From Sphingopyxis sp. (lineage in GTDB: Bacteria > Pseudomonadota > Alphaproteobacteria > Sphingomonadales > Sphingomonadaceae), in NCBI GenBank assembly GCA_013823985.1, contig PNNB01000036.1:1-64000 (forward strand): a stretch of DNA of 64,000 nt, in the 5' to 3' direction. Position numbers and translations under genes: made by a program. The notes beneath the pieces were generated by a model that was not told the origin of the DNA, did not search any database, and saw only the letters and a list, made by a program, of their open reading frames with translations. Shown piece after piece: positions 1 through 9,091 of this stretch; positions within the stretch are counted from its first letter, which is position 1, and the number at the start of each line of letters is the position of its first letter.

Positions 1-93
1 TGGCGGAGACGGAGGGATTCGAACCCTCGGTACCGGATTTACCAGTACGACGGTTTAGCAAACCGTTGGTTTCAGCCACTCACCCACGTCTCC
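1..93 (-). tRNA. tRNA-Ser (anticodon GCU)
   Basis: Read on the minus strand, a 7-bp acceptor stem (GGAGACG with CGTCTCC) is followed by a D arm, an anticodon stem around a loop carrying GCT, a long variable arm typical of serine tRNAs, a T arm containing GGTTCGAATCC, discriminator G and an encoded CCA. It decodes AGC/AGU serine codons. The CCA end lies at the first base of the window, so the gene is just complete. Confidence 0.95.
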
Positions 94-326
94 TGCGCGC
101 TTGGCATCGGGGGCCTATAGCGTCGCAATTCGGGGGCTGCAACGGTTATTGATGGGAGAATGGTAGCTGCATCAAAATTGCGTGCCGAGATTCGCTCTGG
201 CGCAAATAGGACTCGGGTGGTCGCCCGTTCATTGTGCGCTCATCTACAAGATTCATATGTTTAGGCCATTTTTGACGGGAGGTGTGCATCATGCACAATC
301 GGGCACATAAGCAGGGAATAGCAGCA

Positions 327-1043
327 ATGGTGAAACAGACGTTGCTCATGATGGCATTGGCTCTTTTCGTGGCCGCCCCATCCAGCGCCCAGATTACGTC
401 GGTTGATCCCAATGAAGCGATTGACGCGGACCTCGGCACGCCACCGGCAACAGCACCGTCCGAGTCAAATGTGACCGTGCAAGACGGGATCCCCACCGAA
501 AATCCGATGCCCGCACCGTCCGACACGATGATCACGCCTGCGCCGCTGGCGGCGGACCAGAACACCTATCAGGAAGACGACCTGATCGGCGCTGCTGAAG
601 GTGTATTCGGCAAAGGCGCCCAGGGCCTGGGCAAGCTGATCGAAGACATCCTGAAAAAGCAGGGACGCCCCAACGGCTATATTGTCGGCCGCGAAGGCGG
701 CGGTGCCCTGGTTGTCGGCCTGCGTTATGGCTCCGGAACATTGAACCACAAAGTCGAAGGCCAAAAGCCGGTCTATTGGACAGGCCCGTCCATTGGTTTT
801 GATGCAGGCGCAAATGCCGGCAGCACCTTTGTGCTCGTCTACAACCTTTACGATACCGAAGACATCTATAAACGCTTCCCGTCAGGCGAAGGCGTTGCCT
901 ATCTGGTCGGCGGGTTCAACGCCAGCTATCTGCGGCGCGGTGACGTTGTCCTCATTCCGATCCGGGTGGGAGCAGGCCTGCGGCTCGGGGCCAATGTCGG
1001 CTATATGAAATTTTCCAAGAAGCAGCGTTGGCTGCCCTTTTAA
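327..1043 (+). CDS. EipA-like envelope protein (DUF1134)
   Basis: Secreted protein of about 238 residues. It opens with a signal peptide (hydrophobic LLMMALALFVAA, cleavage near PSSAQ), followed by a Pro/Ala/Thr-rich linker to about residue 95. The remainder is a DUF1134 domain, rich in glycine and aromatics and ending in KKQRWLPF. The family founder EipA of Brucella is needed for cell-envelope integrity, and a periplasmic envelope role is inferred here. The ATG at 327 was chosen because it begins directly before the signal peptide; an upstream ATG at 282 would add a non-signal-like leader. It converges on ribE and overlaps its stop by 4 bp. Confidence 0.85.
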   Translation: MVKQTLLMMALALFVAAPSSAQITSVDPNEAIDADLGTPPATAPSESNVTVQDGIPTENPMPAPSDTMITPAPLAADQNTYQEDDLIGAAEGVFGKGAQGLGKLIEDILKKQGRPNGYIVGREGGGALVVGLRYGSGTLNHKVEGQKPVYWTGPSIGFDAGANAGSTFVLVYNLYDTEDIYKRFPSGEGVAYLVGGFNASYLRRGDVVLIPIRVGAGLRLGANVGYMKFSKKQRWLPF

Positions 1044-1648
1044 CGGGCGCGTAAATCTTCCATCCGCTTGAGGTAGCGGGCGAGGACGTCAATCTCCAGA
1101 TTCACTTCCCGCCCGACAAACAGGCTATCGAGCGTGGTCATTTCGGCCGTGTGCGGAATGATGTTGAGCGTGAACTGTGCCGTCTGGTCGGCTTGATCGG
1201 TGATTTCATTGACCGTCAGGGAAATACCGTCGACGGTGATCGATCCCTTGGCCGCGATATAGGGGGCAAGCGCGGCAGGCGCGGCAACCACGACTTTCCA
1301 GCTGTCTCCCACGGGATCGCTGGCAATGATGTGGCCGATGCCGTCGACATGCCCCGTCACAATATGACCGCCCAGTTCGTCCCCGACCTTCAACGCGCGT
1401 TCGAGATTTAGCCGGGCACCCGTCTGCCACAATCCGCTGGCCGTGCGCGATACCGTTTCTGCCGATGCGTCGATGGCGAACCAGCCTTCGCCCTTGTCCA
1501 CGACAGTCAGGCAGACCCCCGAACAGGCAATCGAGGCACCGATGGCAACACTGTCCATGTCATAGGTGCAGGAGATAACCATGCGCAGGTCGCCCCGCTG
1601 TTCCACAGAGGTCACGGTGCCGATGTCGGTAATTATGCCAGTGAACAT
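1040..1648 (-). CDS. ribE: Riboflavin synthase, alpha subunit
   Basis: Catalyses dismutation of two 6,7-dimethyl-8-ribityllumazine molecules to riboflavin, the last step of riboflavin synthesis. At 202 residues it has the usual length and the two tandem lumazine-binding repeats. The first opens with MFTGIITDIGTV and the second lies around LNLERALKVGDELGGHIVTG, which carries the family's G-H-x-V-x-G-H-V-D motif. It lies 18 bp downstream of ribD on the same strand, so the two are probably cotranscribed. No FMN riboswitch was seen before either gene. Confidence 0.96.
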   Translation of the reverse strand: MFTGIITDIGTVTSVEQRGDLRMVISCTYDMDSVAIGASIACSGVCLTVVDKGEGWFAIDASAETVSRTASGLWQTGARLNLERALKVGDELGGHIVTGHVDGIGHIIASDPVGDSWKVVVAAPAALAPYIAAKGSITVDGISLTVNEITDQADQTAQFTLNIIPHTAEMTTLDSLFVGREVNLEIDVLARYLKRMEDLRAR

Positions 1649-1666
1649 TTTGGATGAGCCTTTGAA

Positions 1667-2611
1667 TTAGATAAGCGCGTCGTAGACTTCGATGCTATCC
1701 TTGCCAAGACGGCGCGCGTGGGAAATCTGCCACCGGCCGTGCGCCGCATCGAGATTATCGAGGCCGATATCGCCAAGGCATGCCGTTCCGGCACCGATGA
1801 GGATCGGCGCGCGGTATAGCAGCAAGCGGTCCACAAGACCGGCACGCAAAAAGGCCGAGGCGGTCATGGCCCCACCTTCGACGAGCAACATATTGCATTC
1901 AAGCGACCCGAGTTCATCGAGACTGCGCAGAATCTCCCAGCCTTGCGGTGCGTCCTTACTGCCCAGCATGATCTTGCGTGGGCTGCGATGCTCCAGTCCG
2001 GCAATGCGCACGTCCAGGCGGGGCGCGTCGATCCGCACGGTTCCGGCACCGACCAAAATCGCATCGCACCGCGCACGCTCGACATGGGCATGGGCACGCG
2101 CCGCGTCGCCGGTGATCCAGCGGCTTTGGCCATTGGCCATCGCGATCTGGCCATCAAGTGATGTCGCCAGTTTCAACGTCACAAAAGGACGCGACCGTTC
2201 CAGGCGACTGAAAAATCCGGCTAATTGTATCCGTGCCTCTGACGCCATGACGCCGGTTTCAACCTCTATGCCCGCGTCGCGCAAAGTTGCGAAGCCCTGC
2301 CCCGCGGTGCGCGGGTCCGGGTCATGCACAGCGCCCACCACGCGCGACGGTAGCGCATCGCGCACCAAGTGCGCACAGGCTGGTCCACGTTCGGACTGAT
2401 GCGCACATGGTTCAAGCGTGACATACATAGTCGCGCCTGCGGCTTTTGATCCGGCCTGCGCCAGCGCCATGGCTTCGGCATGGGGGCGACCGCCATTTTG
2501 TGTCCAGCCGCGCCCGACAATGATGGCATCCCGGACAATGATGCACCCGACAGACGGATTGGTGCCGGTCTGGCCAACGCCGCGTTCGGCAAGCGCCAAT
2601 GCCGCGGCCAT
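1667..2611 (-). CDS. ribD: Bifunctional pyrimidine deaminase/reductase RibD
   Basis: Carries out the second and third steps of riboflavin synthesis. The N-terminal cytidine-deaminase-type domain has the zinc motifs HAE (in GRPHAEAMAL) and PCAH...C (LEPCAHQSERGPACAHL). The C-terminal dihydrofolate-reductase-like domain begins near RPFVTLKLATSLDGQIA. At 314 residues it is slightly short for the family. The ATG at 2611 is the only ordinary start seen, but in-frame codons just upstream read DQLY, which resembles the usual family lead-in, so a non-canonical start cannot be excluded. The preceding gene stops 24 bp upstream, which suggests translational coupling. Confidence 0.94.
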   Translation of the reverse strand: MAAALALAERGVGQTGTNPSVGCIIVRDAIIVGRGWTQNGGRPHAEAMALAQAGSKAAGATMYVTLEPCAHQSERGPACAHLVRDALPSRVVGAVHDPDPRTAGQGFATLRDAGIEVETGVMASEARIQLAGFFSRLERSRPFVTLKLATSLDGQIAMANGQSRWITGDAARAHAHVERARCDAILVGAGTVRIDAPRLDVRIAGLEHRSPRKIMLGSKDAPQGWEILRSLDELGSLECNMLLVEGGAMTASAFLRAGLVDRLLLYRAPILIGAGTACLGDIGLDNLDAAHGRWQISHARRLGKDSIEVYDALI

Positions 2612-2634
2612 ATAAAGCTGGTCGGCCGGCGATG

Positions 2635-3042
2635 CTATTTGACCGCTCCTGCGTCCTGCTTGTCCTGCGCAGCCTTTTGCGCAGCCTGTTCGGCAAGAGC
2701 CTCCCGCTCGATGCGGTCGACATCCATGCCTACCGCCCGGCCAAAGGCCTTATAGGCCTCTTTCTCGCGGGCAATCATTTCGTCTTTCAGCTTTTGCCGC
2801 TCCGCAATGGCTGCTTTCGATTCTTCGATTGTGCGCGTGGCGGGCCAGCTTTCCACATAGATAATCTCGCGTGGTGGTGGCTTTCCCTTTTCCAGCGTGT
2901 CGAGATAAAAGGTGTAAATGATGATGGCCGTCGGAACACAGGCCGCGAGAAACAACCACGGACTGTGGTTCCCCGACGTTCGCAAAAACCCGATAAGGTC
3001 GGAGCCGGCGCTTTTCAGCGAGACATCTTTGAAGAAGGACAT
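2635..3042 (-). CDS. Small membrane protein with charged C-terminal helix
   Basis: A 135-residue protein of unknown function. One membrane segment is clear around residues 28-46 (LFLAACVPTAIIIYTFYL). It is followed by a Pro-rich turn and a long Ala/Glu/Lys/Gln-rich region from about residue 65 that could form a helix or coiled coil. It sits between a TonB-like gene and ribD, all on the minus strand, so it may share their transcript. A cytoplasmic N terminus with a periplasmic tail is a guess from the charge pattern. Confidence 0.7.
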   Translation of the reverse strand: MSFFKDVSLKSAGSDLIGFLRTSGNHSPWLFLAACVPTAIIIYTFYLDTLEKGKPPPREIIYVESWPATRTIEESKAAIAERQKLKDEMIAREKEAYKAFGRAVGMDVDRIEREALAEQAAQKAAQDKQDAGAVK

Positions 3043-3101
3043 ATCCGCTCAATAGGCGGGGTGCGGCCCGATTTCCAGTGCCCGAATCGGGCCGCACCAA
3101 A

Positions 3102-3761
3102 TCAGGTGATGTCGAAGCGGACAGTCAGCGTCTGCCAGTCTTCGACAGGGACGCCGTCACGGGTCGCCGGTTTGAATCGCCAGGCCTTTAGCGCCTGCTT
3201 TTCGGTGGCACGGGCAAAATCCGGATCGGTCGCGTTCAAAATCTGCACCTGCCGGACGCGGCCATCGGTGCCAACCAATATGCGGACCGTTACGCTGCCT
3301 TCGATTTCCAATCGCAATTTGCCGACGGGGTAATCCGGTTGAAAATCCTTCGCAAAGCGGGGATCGCGCAACGCCGCTTTGAAGATCGGCGTTGGTATTT
3401 TGGGAATATTCCCGAGCGCCGAACCAACCTCGTCATCACCACCCGCATCGGTCCCAGTAGACCCAACATCTATCCATTCGCTGGTTGTTGTCGGTCCTCG
3501 ATCCGGGGGGGTTTTGGTTTCAACAATTGGGTCCGGCGCAAAGATCGGTTTTACCGGCTTTGCAACATTGTCGTCTGGCTTGGGATCGTCCTTGATGGGG
3601 GTCGGCTTAGGAATATTTTTGCCCACAATGATCGTTGGCCCGGGCAATCTTTCGGCAATGATCGGCGATAGCGCTACGGCCAATATGATAGATCCATTGA
3701 CCAATATGGCGGCACCCATCCCCAAACTATTGGTACGCCGCGTCTCTTGTACATAACTCAT
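3102..3761 (-). CDS. TonB-family energy transducer
   Basis: A 219-residue protein with TonB architecture. It has a short cytoplasmic start, one membrane segment at about residues 15-35 (AAILVNGSIILAVALSP) and a periplasmic Pro/Lys/Asp-rich stretch at about 48-75 (PKPTPIKDDPKPDD). The globular C-terminal TonB domain from about residue 140 contains DYPVGKLRLEIEGSVTVRI and ends in LTVRFDIT. It would couple the proton-motive force to outer-membrane receptors, of which four are encoded here. No exbB or exbD lies next to it, so it may share a distant ExbBD complex. It heads a probable minus-strand run towards ribE. Confidence 0.87.
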   Translation of the reverse strand: MSYVQETRRTNSLGMGAAILVNGSIILAVALSPIIAERLPGPTIIVGKNIPKPTPIKDDPKPDDNVAKPVKPIFAPDPIVETKTPPDRGPTTTSEWIDVGSTGTDAGGDDEVGSALGNIPKIPTPIFKAALRDPRFAKDFQPDYPVGKLRLEIEGSVTVRILVGTDGRVRQVQILNATDPDFARATEKQALKAWRFKPATRDGVPVEDWQTLTVRFDIT

Positions 3762-3912
3762 ATCGGGTCTCCTCTCTCCCAGTTATGGCGAGGGGGCCGG
3801 AGCCATTTGTGTCAACGAACCACTCCGGACTCGTCTCGCACTAGTTATGTTATAATATATCTTTTCAAATGCAAGCGAAAACATCAAGAGGCCACGCAGG
3901 CCCCTATACCGC

Positions 3913-5568
3913 TCAACCGCTGCGAAAAGCGTTGGTGATGGGGTAGCGCCGGTCGCGTCCGAAATTGCGGGTGCCGAGCTTGACGCCGGGGGGTGCCTGC
4001 CGGCGCTTATATTCCGCAAGATACAGCAATCGTTCGATCCGCGTTACGTCGGCCCGGTCAAAACCACGGGCGACGACTTCGTCGACCGACAGTTCCTCCT
4101 CGACCAGAGCGTGCAGCATTTTGTCGAGCGCCGGATATTCGGGCAGTGAATCGCTGTCTTTCTGGTCCGGCCGCAATTCCGCACTAGGCGGTTTGGTGAT
4201 GATGGACTCCGGCATGACGGGTCCGTCTGGCCCCAGGCCAATGCGCGGCTTATGGCTGTTGCGCCATTTGGAAATGGCAAAGACCGTCATCTTATAGGCG
4301 TCTTTGATCGGATTATAGCCACCGGCCATGTCGCCGTAGATGGTGGCATATCCGACGCTCATTTCGCTCTTGTTCCCGGTCGTCATCAGCATGTGGCCGA
4401 ATTTGTTGGACAGGGCCATTAACGTCACCCCGCGGATGCGCGATTGCACATTCTCTTCGGTGATATCGACATGTGCGTCGGCAAAACTGTCTGAAAGCAT
4501 GACGTCAAAGGCATCGACAGCGGGGGAAATCGCAATCGTATCCAGCCTGCAGCCGATCATGCGCGCGCATTGTTCCGCGTCGTCGAGGCTCGACTGGCTG
4601 GTGTACCGGCTGGGCAACATCACGCACCAGACCCGGTCCGGACCAAGCGCATCGGCCGCAATGGCCGCGCATATGGCGCTGTCGATGCCGCCCGACAGAC
4701 CCAGGACCACGCCCGGGAAGCGGTTGGTGTCGACATAATCGCGCAGGCCCGTCACCATCGCGCTGTAAATGTCTGCGGGATGATCTTCCCAAACCGCAAG
4801 TTCGCCCGCTTCGCAGACCCAGCCTGCGCCCGTGCGGGTCCAGTGGGTCACGCGCAACTCTTCGGTCCAATCGGGCAAACGGTGCGCGGCGGTGCCATCG
4901 GCGTTGAGGATGAATGAGCTGCCGTCGAAAACCAGTTCGTCCTGTCCGCCGACACGGTTCAGAAACAGAAGCGGCAATCCCGTTTCGGTGACGCGCGCGG
5001 CAAAAACCTGTTCCAGCCGACGATCATCCTTGTCGATTTCATACGGGCTGCCATTCACCGAAATCAGGATTTCGGCGCCCTGTTTGGCAAGATGCGTCGA
5101 TACGGGCTGGAGCCAGCCATCCTCGCAAATCGGCAGACCCAGCCTGACCCCTTTGAACGCGACAGGTTCGGGCAAGGGGCCGGGCGTAAAAATGCGTTTT
5201 TCGTCAAAGGTGCCATAGTTGGGCAGCTCATGTTTATAGCGCACCGCGACGATGCGTCCGCCGTCGAGCAGCGCAATTCCATTATAGAGCGCGCCTTCAT
5301 CCGCAAAAATGGAGCCCACGAGCATTGCAGGTCCGCCGTCTGCGGTCGCAAGGGCCAGCTCGGCCAGTTGTGCCGCCGCCTTGGCCGCAAAAACAGGTTT
5401 CAGGACAAGATCCTCGGCCGGGTAGCCGATAAGCTGCTGTTCCGGAAACACAATCAGATCCGCGCCCGGCGCTTTGGCGCGCCATGCCAGCATCGCCGCT
5501 GCATTGCCGGACAGGTCACCGACCCGCTGATTGATTTGCGCCATGGCGATTGTAAGCTGGTCTGTCAT
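3913..5568 (-). CDS. nadE: Glutamine-dependent NAD(+) synthetase
   Basis: Makes NAD from deamido-NAD, ATP and ammonia released from glutamine, in the cytoplasm. The 551 residues hold an N-terminal nitrilase-type glutaminase domain with a visible Glu-Lys-Cys triad: E43 in FPEQQL, K112 in [16 protein letters not shown] and C148 in LPICEDGW. The C-terminal synthetase has the ATP-pyrophosphatase P-loop [10 protein letters not shown] near residue 290. Both domains are complete. It is divergent from prs across about 110 bp. Confidence 0.96.
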   Translation of the reverse strand: MTDQLTIAMAQINQRVGDLSGNAAAMLAWRAKAPGADLIVFPEQQLIGYPAEDLVLKPVFAAKAAAQLAELALATADGGPAMLVGSIFADEGALYNGIALLDGGRIVAVRYKHELPNYGTFDEKRIFTPGPLPEPVAFKGVRLGLPICEDGWLQPVSTHLAKQGAEILISVNGSPYEIDKDDRRLEQVFAARVTETGLPLLFLNRVGGQDELVFDGSSFILNADGTAAHRLPDWTEELRVTHWTRTGAGWVCEAGELAVWEDHPADIYSAMVTGLRDYVDTNRFPGVVLGLSGGIDSAICAAIAADALGPDRVWCVMLPSRYTSQSSLDDAEQCARMIGCRLDTIAISPAVDAFDVMLSDSFADAHVDITEENVQSRIRGVTLMALSNKFGHMLMTTGNKSEMSVGYATIYGDMAGGYNPIKDAYKMTVFAISKWRNSHKPRIGLGPDGPVMPESIITKPPSAELRPDQKDSDSLPEYPALDKMLHALVEEELSVDEVVARGFDRADVTRIERLLYLAEYKRRQAPPGVKLGTRNFGRDRRYPITNAFRSG

Positions 5569-5677
5569 TGCCCCTGTCTATTGTCCACAATGTAAGGGAG
5601 CAAGCCGATTGTCAGGTTGCTTTGCTGTCGCTAGAGCGACCGAAAACCTGCACGGTGGATTTTCGGGGAACGCACAC

Positions 5678-6613
5678 ATGAAATTGATGACGGGAAACAG
5701 CAACCTGCCTTTGGCCAAAGGCATTGCCGAATATATGGGCTTACCCCTTACCGATGCCAGTGTCCGCCGATTTGCCGACAATGAAATTTTCGTGGAAATC
5801 CATGAAAATGTGCGCGGCGAAGATATGTTCGTGATCCAGTCGACCAGCCACCCCGCCAACGACAATCTGATGGAATTGCTCATCATGATCGATGCGTTGC
5901 GGCGCGCCTCGGCCAAGCGAATCACCGCTGTGCTGCCCTATTTCGGCTATGCCCGTCAGGACCGCAAACCTGGTCCGCGCACACCGATTTCCGCCAAGCT
6001 GGTCGCGAATCTTATTACCGAAGCAGGCGCCGACCGTGTGCTCACCGTTGACTTGCACGCCGGGCAAATCCAGGGCTTTTTCGATATTCCAACGGACAAT
6101 CTCTATGGCGCGCCGGTCATGAGCGCCGACATTTTGTCGCGCCATGCCGACAAGAATATCACCGTCGTTTCGCCCGACGTCGGCGGCGTGGTGCGCGCCC
6201 GCGCGCTGGCCAAGCGGCTGGAAGATGCGCCGCTCGCCATCGTCGACAAGCGGCGTGAAAAGGCCGGTGTGTCCGAGGTGATGAACATCATCGGCGATGT
6301 GAAAGACCGGTTCTGCATCCTGATCGACGATATTGCCGACAGTGCGGGAACGCTTTGCAACGCGGCCGATGCCCTGAAAGCTGCAGGCGCATCGGATGTC
6401 GTTGCGTATATCACTCACGGTGTGCTTTCCGGCGAAGCGGTGAACCGCGTCAATGCGTCGTCGTTGCGCAAATTGGTGATTACCGATTCGATTCTGGCCT
6501 CCGATGCCGCGAACGACAGCGAAAAAATCCGGCAGCTTCCGATCGCGCCTCTGTTGGGCGAGGCGATCAAGCGGATCGCTGATGAAAGTTCGGTCAGCTC
6601 GCTGTTCGACTGA
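5678..6613 (+). CDS. prs: Ribose-phosphate pyrophosphokinase
   Basis: Makes PRPP from ribose 5-phosphate and ATP, feeding purine, pyrimidine, NAD, His and Trp synthesis. At 311 residues it matches the family. The ATP-binding stretch contains [12 protein letters not shown], the metal site lies in [16 protein letters not shown], and the PRPP loop is [13 protein letters not shown]. The ATG at 5678 (MKLMTGNSN) was chosen because the upstream frame is unrelated and overlaps nadE. Its TGA overlaps the next ATG by one base (TGATG), so the HisN-like gene is translationally coupled. Confidence 0.96.
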   Translation: MKLMTGNSNLPLAKGIAEYMGLPLTDASVRRFADNEIFVEIHENVRGEDMFVIQSTSHPANDNLMELLIMIDALRRASAKRITAVLPYFGYARQDRKPGPRTPISAKLVANLITEAGADRVLTVDLHAGQIQGFFDIPTDNLYGAPVMSADILSRHADKNITVVSPDVGGVVRARALAKRLEDAPLAIVDKRREKAGVSEVMNIIGDVKDRFCILIDDIADSAGTLCNAADALKAAGASDVVAYITHGVLSGEAVNRVNASSLRKLVITDSILASDAANDSEKIRQLPIAPLLGEAIKRIADESSVSSLFD

Positions 6614-7392
6614 TGACTCCGGCCGATATCCTTCTTGCCAACAGGCTGGCCGATGCGGCGGGCGAAGCGATTCGGCCATTTTTCCGCTCCGGCTTTGTGC
6701 ATGAGGCCAAGGAGGATGCATCGCCTGTCACCGAAGCGGACCGCGCTGCGGAGGCTGCGATACGCCGCATATTGGACGCCGAATGCCCGCGCGATGGCAT
6801 TATTGGCGAAGAATATGGCGAAAAGGCAGGGACTTCGGGCCGCACCTGGGTCATCGATCCGATTGACGGCACGGTCAGCTTCATGGCGGGCAGGCCGATT
6901 TTCGGTTCGTTGATTGCCCTTCTGGAAGAAAACTGGCCGGTGCTGGGTGTGATCGACCAGTGCATCAACCGTGAGCGTTGGGTGGGGGCGACCGGCTATC
7001 CGACGACGCTCAACGGCGTGGCGGTGCAGAGCAGAAGCTGCCGTTCGCTCGCGGACGCGACGCTGGCCACCAGCGGGCCCCAATATTTCACGCAACATGA
7101 CGGGGACCATTTCATGGCCCTCGCGGCCAAAACGGCGCATAAGCGCATGCTGTTCGGCGGCGATTGCTACAACTACGCCCTCCTCGCCAGCGGCCATATC
7201 GACATCGTGGTGGAAGCTGGCTTGAAGCTCCACGATTTTGCTGCTTTAGTGCCTGTAATAATAGGATCGGGTGGCATGATGAGCGATTGGTCTGGTGAAC
7301 CGCTTCACGCGGATGTTAGTGGGCACGTTATCGCCGTGGGCGACCCCGCACGCTTAGAAGACGTGCTGGAGGCCCTCCAGTGCGATCATTAA
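6613..7392 (+). CDS. hisN: Inositol-monophosphatase-family phosphatase, probably histidinol-phosphatase
   Basis: A 259-residue Mg-dependent phosphatase of the IMPase superfamily. Metal ligands are visible: E66/E67 in GEEYG, D82 and D85 in DPIDGT, and an Asp near residue 208 in LKLHDFAALVP. The last block, followed by a glycine-rich turn, resembles the HisN type more than true inositol phosphatases. The likely reaction is histidinol phosphate to histidinol. A broader substrate range cannot be excluded. It is coupled to prs, whose product PRPP starts His synthesis, and its 3' end overlaps the AraC gene by 13 bp. Confidence 0.82.
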   Translation: MTPADILLANRLADAAGEAIRPFFRSGFVHEAKEDASPVTEADRAAEAAIRRILDAECPRDGIIGEEYGEKAGTSGRTWVIDPIDGTVSFMAGRPIFGSLIALLEENWPVLGVIDQCINRERWVGATGYPTTLNGVAVQSRSCRSLADATLATSGPQYFTQHDGDHFMALAAKTAHKRMLFGGDCYNYALLASGHIDIVVEAGLKLHDFAALVPVIIGSGGMMSDWSGEPLHADVSGHVIAVGDPARLEDVLEALQCDH

Positions 7393-8267
7393 AGCGCATC
7401 AATCCGGTTCATTTCATCCTGCCCGCCCATGCGCTGCGGCGCTATGTGTCAACCTATTATTTCTTTGATTTCACTAGTGATTCCGGAGAACTTGAAGATC
7501 TGCTGCATCCGGAATGGGCCAGCGTCCATTATACGGTATCCGGATCCTCAAGAGGCAGTATTGTCGGCGAACCACCATTGCCGACACCTGATGTAAACAT
7601 GACCGGACCAACCGGCAAAGCCGCGCGAATCTTTTTCGAAGAACTAAAGCTGATCGGAATCGGCCTTCTTCCGCTCGGCTGGTACCGACTCGTCGGTTGC
7701 CCTGCCGAGCGCTGGGCGAATAAAGTCGGCGAGTTGGAAGATGCGCCCGAATTTGCTTTATTCCAGAATATCTGGACGGAATTGAAAGGTCTCAACGATC
7801 CGCAACGGATTGCTGAATTGTTCGACCGGATGCTACTCGAAAAGATCACCGTTGCCGATCCGCTGGAAATGGAGATTGAAAATATCCACGAAGCACTGGC
7901 AAATCCCGACATCAGCAGCGTTGCCGATCTGGCGGACGTCGCCGGCATCGGCCAACAGCGTTTGGAACGTCTGTCGCGGCGGGTATTCGGCTTTCCCCCG
8001 AAACGGCTTTTACGGCGCCAGCGGTTTTTGCGCACATTGGGCAGTGTTATGATGGATCCTGAACTGAAATGGTCCGCAGCACTTGACGACCAATATTTCG
8101 ATCAGGCCCATTTTAACCGCGATTTCCAAGAATTTATGGGCATGTCCCCCGGCCAGTATCTCGCCATGCCGCGTCCGATCAGCATTGCCGCGACTCTGGC
8201 GCGTGCCGAGCATGTTGGCCATCCCTTGCAAGCACTGCAAGGACCCGGCTTGTCGGACAACCATTAG
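7380..8267 (+). CDS. AraC-family transcriptional regulator
   Basis: A 295-residue protein. Its C-terminal part (about 170-270) resembles an AraC double helix-turn-helix: SSVADLADVAGIGQQRLERL, then FGFPPKRLLRRQRFLRTL, and a final DQAHFNRDFQEFMGMSPGQY. The N-terminal part matches the uncharacterised domain common in short AraC regulators (DUF6597-like, from memory). It starts inside the 3' end of the HisN-like gene, so it is part of the prs-hisN operon. Its targets are unknown. Confidence 0.85.
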   Translation: MRSLKRINPVHFILPAHALRRYVSTYYFFDFTSDSGELEDLLHPEWASVHYTVSGSSRGSIVGEPPLPTPDVNMTGPTGKAARIFFEELKLIGIGLLPLGWYRLVGCPAERWANKVGELEDAPEFALFQNIWTELKGLNDPQRIAELFDRMLLEKITVADPLEMEIENIHEALANPDISSVADLADVAGIGQQRLERLSRRVFGFPPKRLLRRQRFLRTLGSVMMDPELKWSAALDDQYFDQAHFNRDFQEFMGMSPGQYLAMPRPISIAATLARAEHVGHPLQALQGPGLSDNH

Positions 8268-8409
8268 GATCGGGCTTCCGGTTCGCACCATATCCCTTCT
8301 TTACTTGCATTCGCGCCCGAATCCCGCTAGGCGCGCGCCTTCCGAATAAGCAGGCTGGCCAATAGGGCTGCCATGTCGGCTTGATACGGACTCAACAAAG
8401 GAGACCAAA

Positions 8410-8610
8410 ATGCCCAAGCTAAAGACCAAGAGCGGTGTGAAGAAACGCTTCAAACTCACCGCAACCGGCAAGATCAAACATGGCGTCGTTGGAAAACGGC
8501 ACCGTTTGAGCAGCCATAATGCGAAATATATCCGCCAAAACCGTGGCACCAGCGTGATCTCTGATCCCGATGCCAAGACAATCAAGAAATGGGCGCCTTA
8601 CGGTCTTTAA
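8410..8610 (+). CDS. rpmI: 50S ribosomal protein L35
   Basis: A 66-residue basic protein beginning [17 protein letters not shown], which is the L35 signature, with the usual length. It is preceded by AAAGGAG 5-6 bp before the ATG and followed 34 bp later by rplT, the standard pairing. infC, which often precedes rpmI in other bacteria, is not adjacent; an AraC gene occupies that position. Confidence 0.97.
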   Translation: MPKLKTKSGVKKRFKLTATGKIKHGVVGKRHRLSSHNAKYIRQNRGTSVISDPDAKTIKKWAPYGL

Positions 8611-8644
8611 GACCGGCGATCATTTGCACGAAAGGATATAGATT

Positions 8645-9010
8645 ATGGCACGCGTCAAACGTGGTGTGACCACCAAAGCCAAACATAAGAGAATTTTGGA
8701 ACAGGCGAAAGGCTATTACGGCCGTCGCAAAAATACCATCCGCGTCGCGCGGCAGGCTGTCGAAAAGGCTGGCCAATATGCGTATCGCGACCGCAAGGTA
8801 AACAAGCGCAATTTCCGCGCACTCTGGATTCAGCGCATCAACGCTGCTGTCCGCGCCGAAGGTATGACCTACGGCGTGTTCATGCACGGTCTGAAGCTGG
8901 CTGGTGTTGAACTGGACCGCAAGGTGCTAGCCGACCTCGCCATGAATGAAGGCGCCATGTTTAGCACCATCATCGCGCAGTCGAAGGCGGCGCTGGCGAA
9001 GGCAGCTTAA
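8645..9010 (+). CDS. rplT: 50S ribosomal protein L20
   Basis: A 121-residue protein beginning [19 protein letters not shown], with the L20 blocks [21 protein letters not shown] and [14 protein letters not shown]. It binds 23S rRNA and is needed early in 50S assembly. In several bacteria L20 represses its own operon by binding the mRNA; no such site was identified here. It is cotranscribed with rpmI and lies about 80 bp before pheS, with a hairpin between. Confidence 0.97.
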   Translation: MARVKRGVTTKAKHKRILEQAKGYYGRRKNTIRVARQAVEKAGQYAYRDRKVNKRNFRALWIQRINAAVRAEGMTYGVFMHGLKLAGVELDRKVLADLAMNEGAMFSTIIAQSKAALAKAA

Positions 9011-9031
9011 ACCTCCAACTTCGAATAATGC

Positions 9032-9073
9032 GCAAAAGGGCGTGGGCGGCACTTGCCGTTCGCGCCCTTTTGC
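9032..9073 (+). terminator. Hairpin between rplT and pheS
   Basis: GCAAAAGGGCG at 9032-9042 pairs perfectly with CGCCCTTTTGC at 9063-9073, an 11-bp stem. A smaller CGGC/GCCG pairing sits in its loop. The downstream arm contains four T's but no long T-run follows, so it could be a weak terminator, an attenuator for pheST or an RNA-processing site. It starts 22 bp after the rplT stop and ends 18 bp before the pheS ATG. Confidence 0.5.
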
Positions 9074-9091
9074 TTATGCAGGCGAACCGAG

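Noticed and set aside
1040..3042. FMN riboswitch for the riboflavin genes
   Set aside because: Gaps between these genes are under 30 bp, and no conserved FMN-aptamer elements were seen upstream.
5741..6721. A 326-codon open frame on the minus strand
   Set aside because: It is antisense to prs and the HisN-like gene, both of which have clear family motifs; its protein has no credible features.
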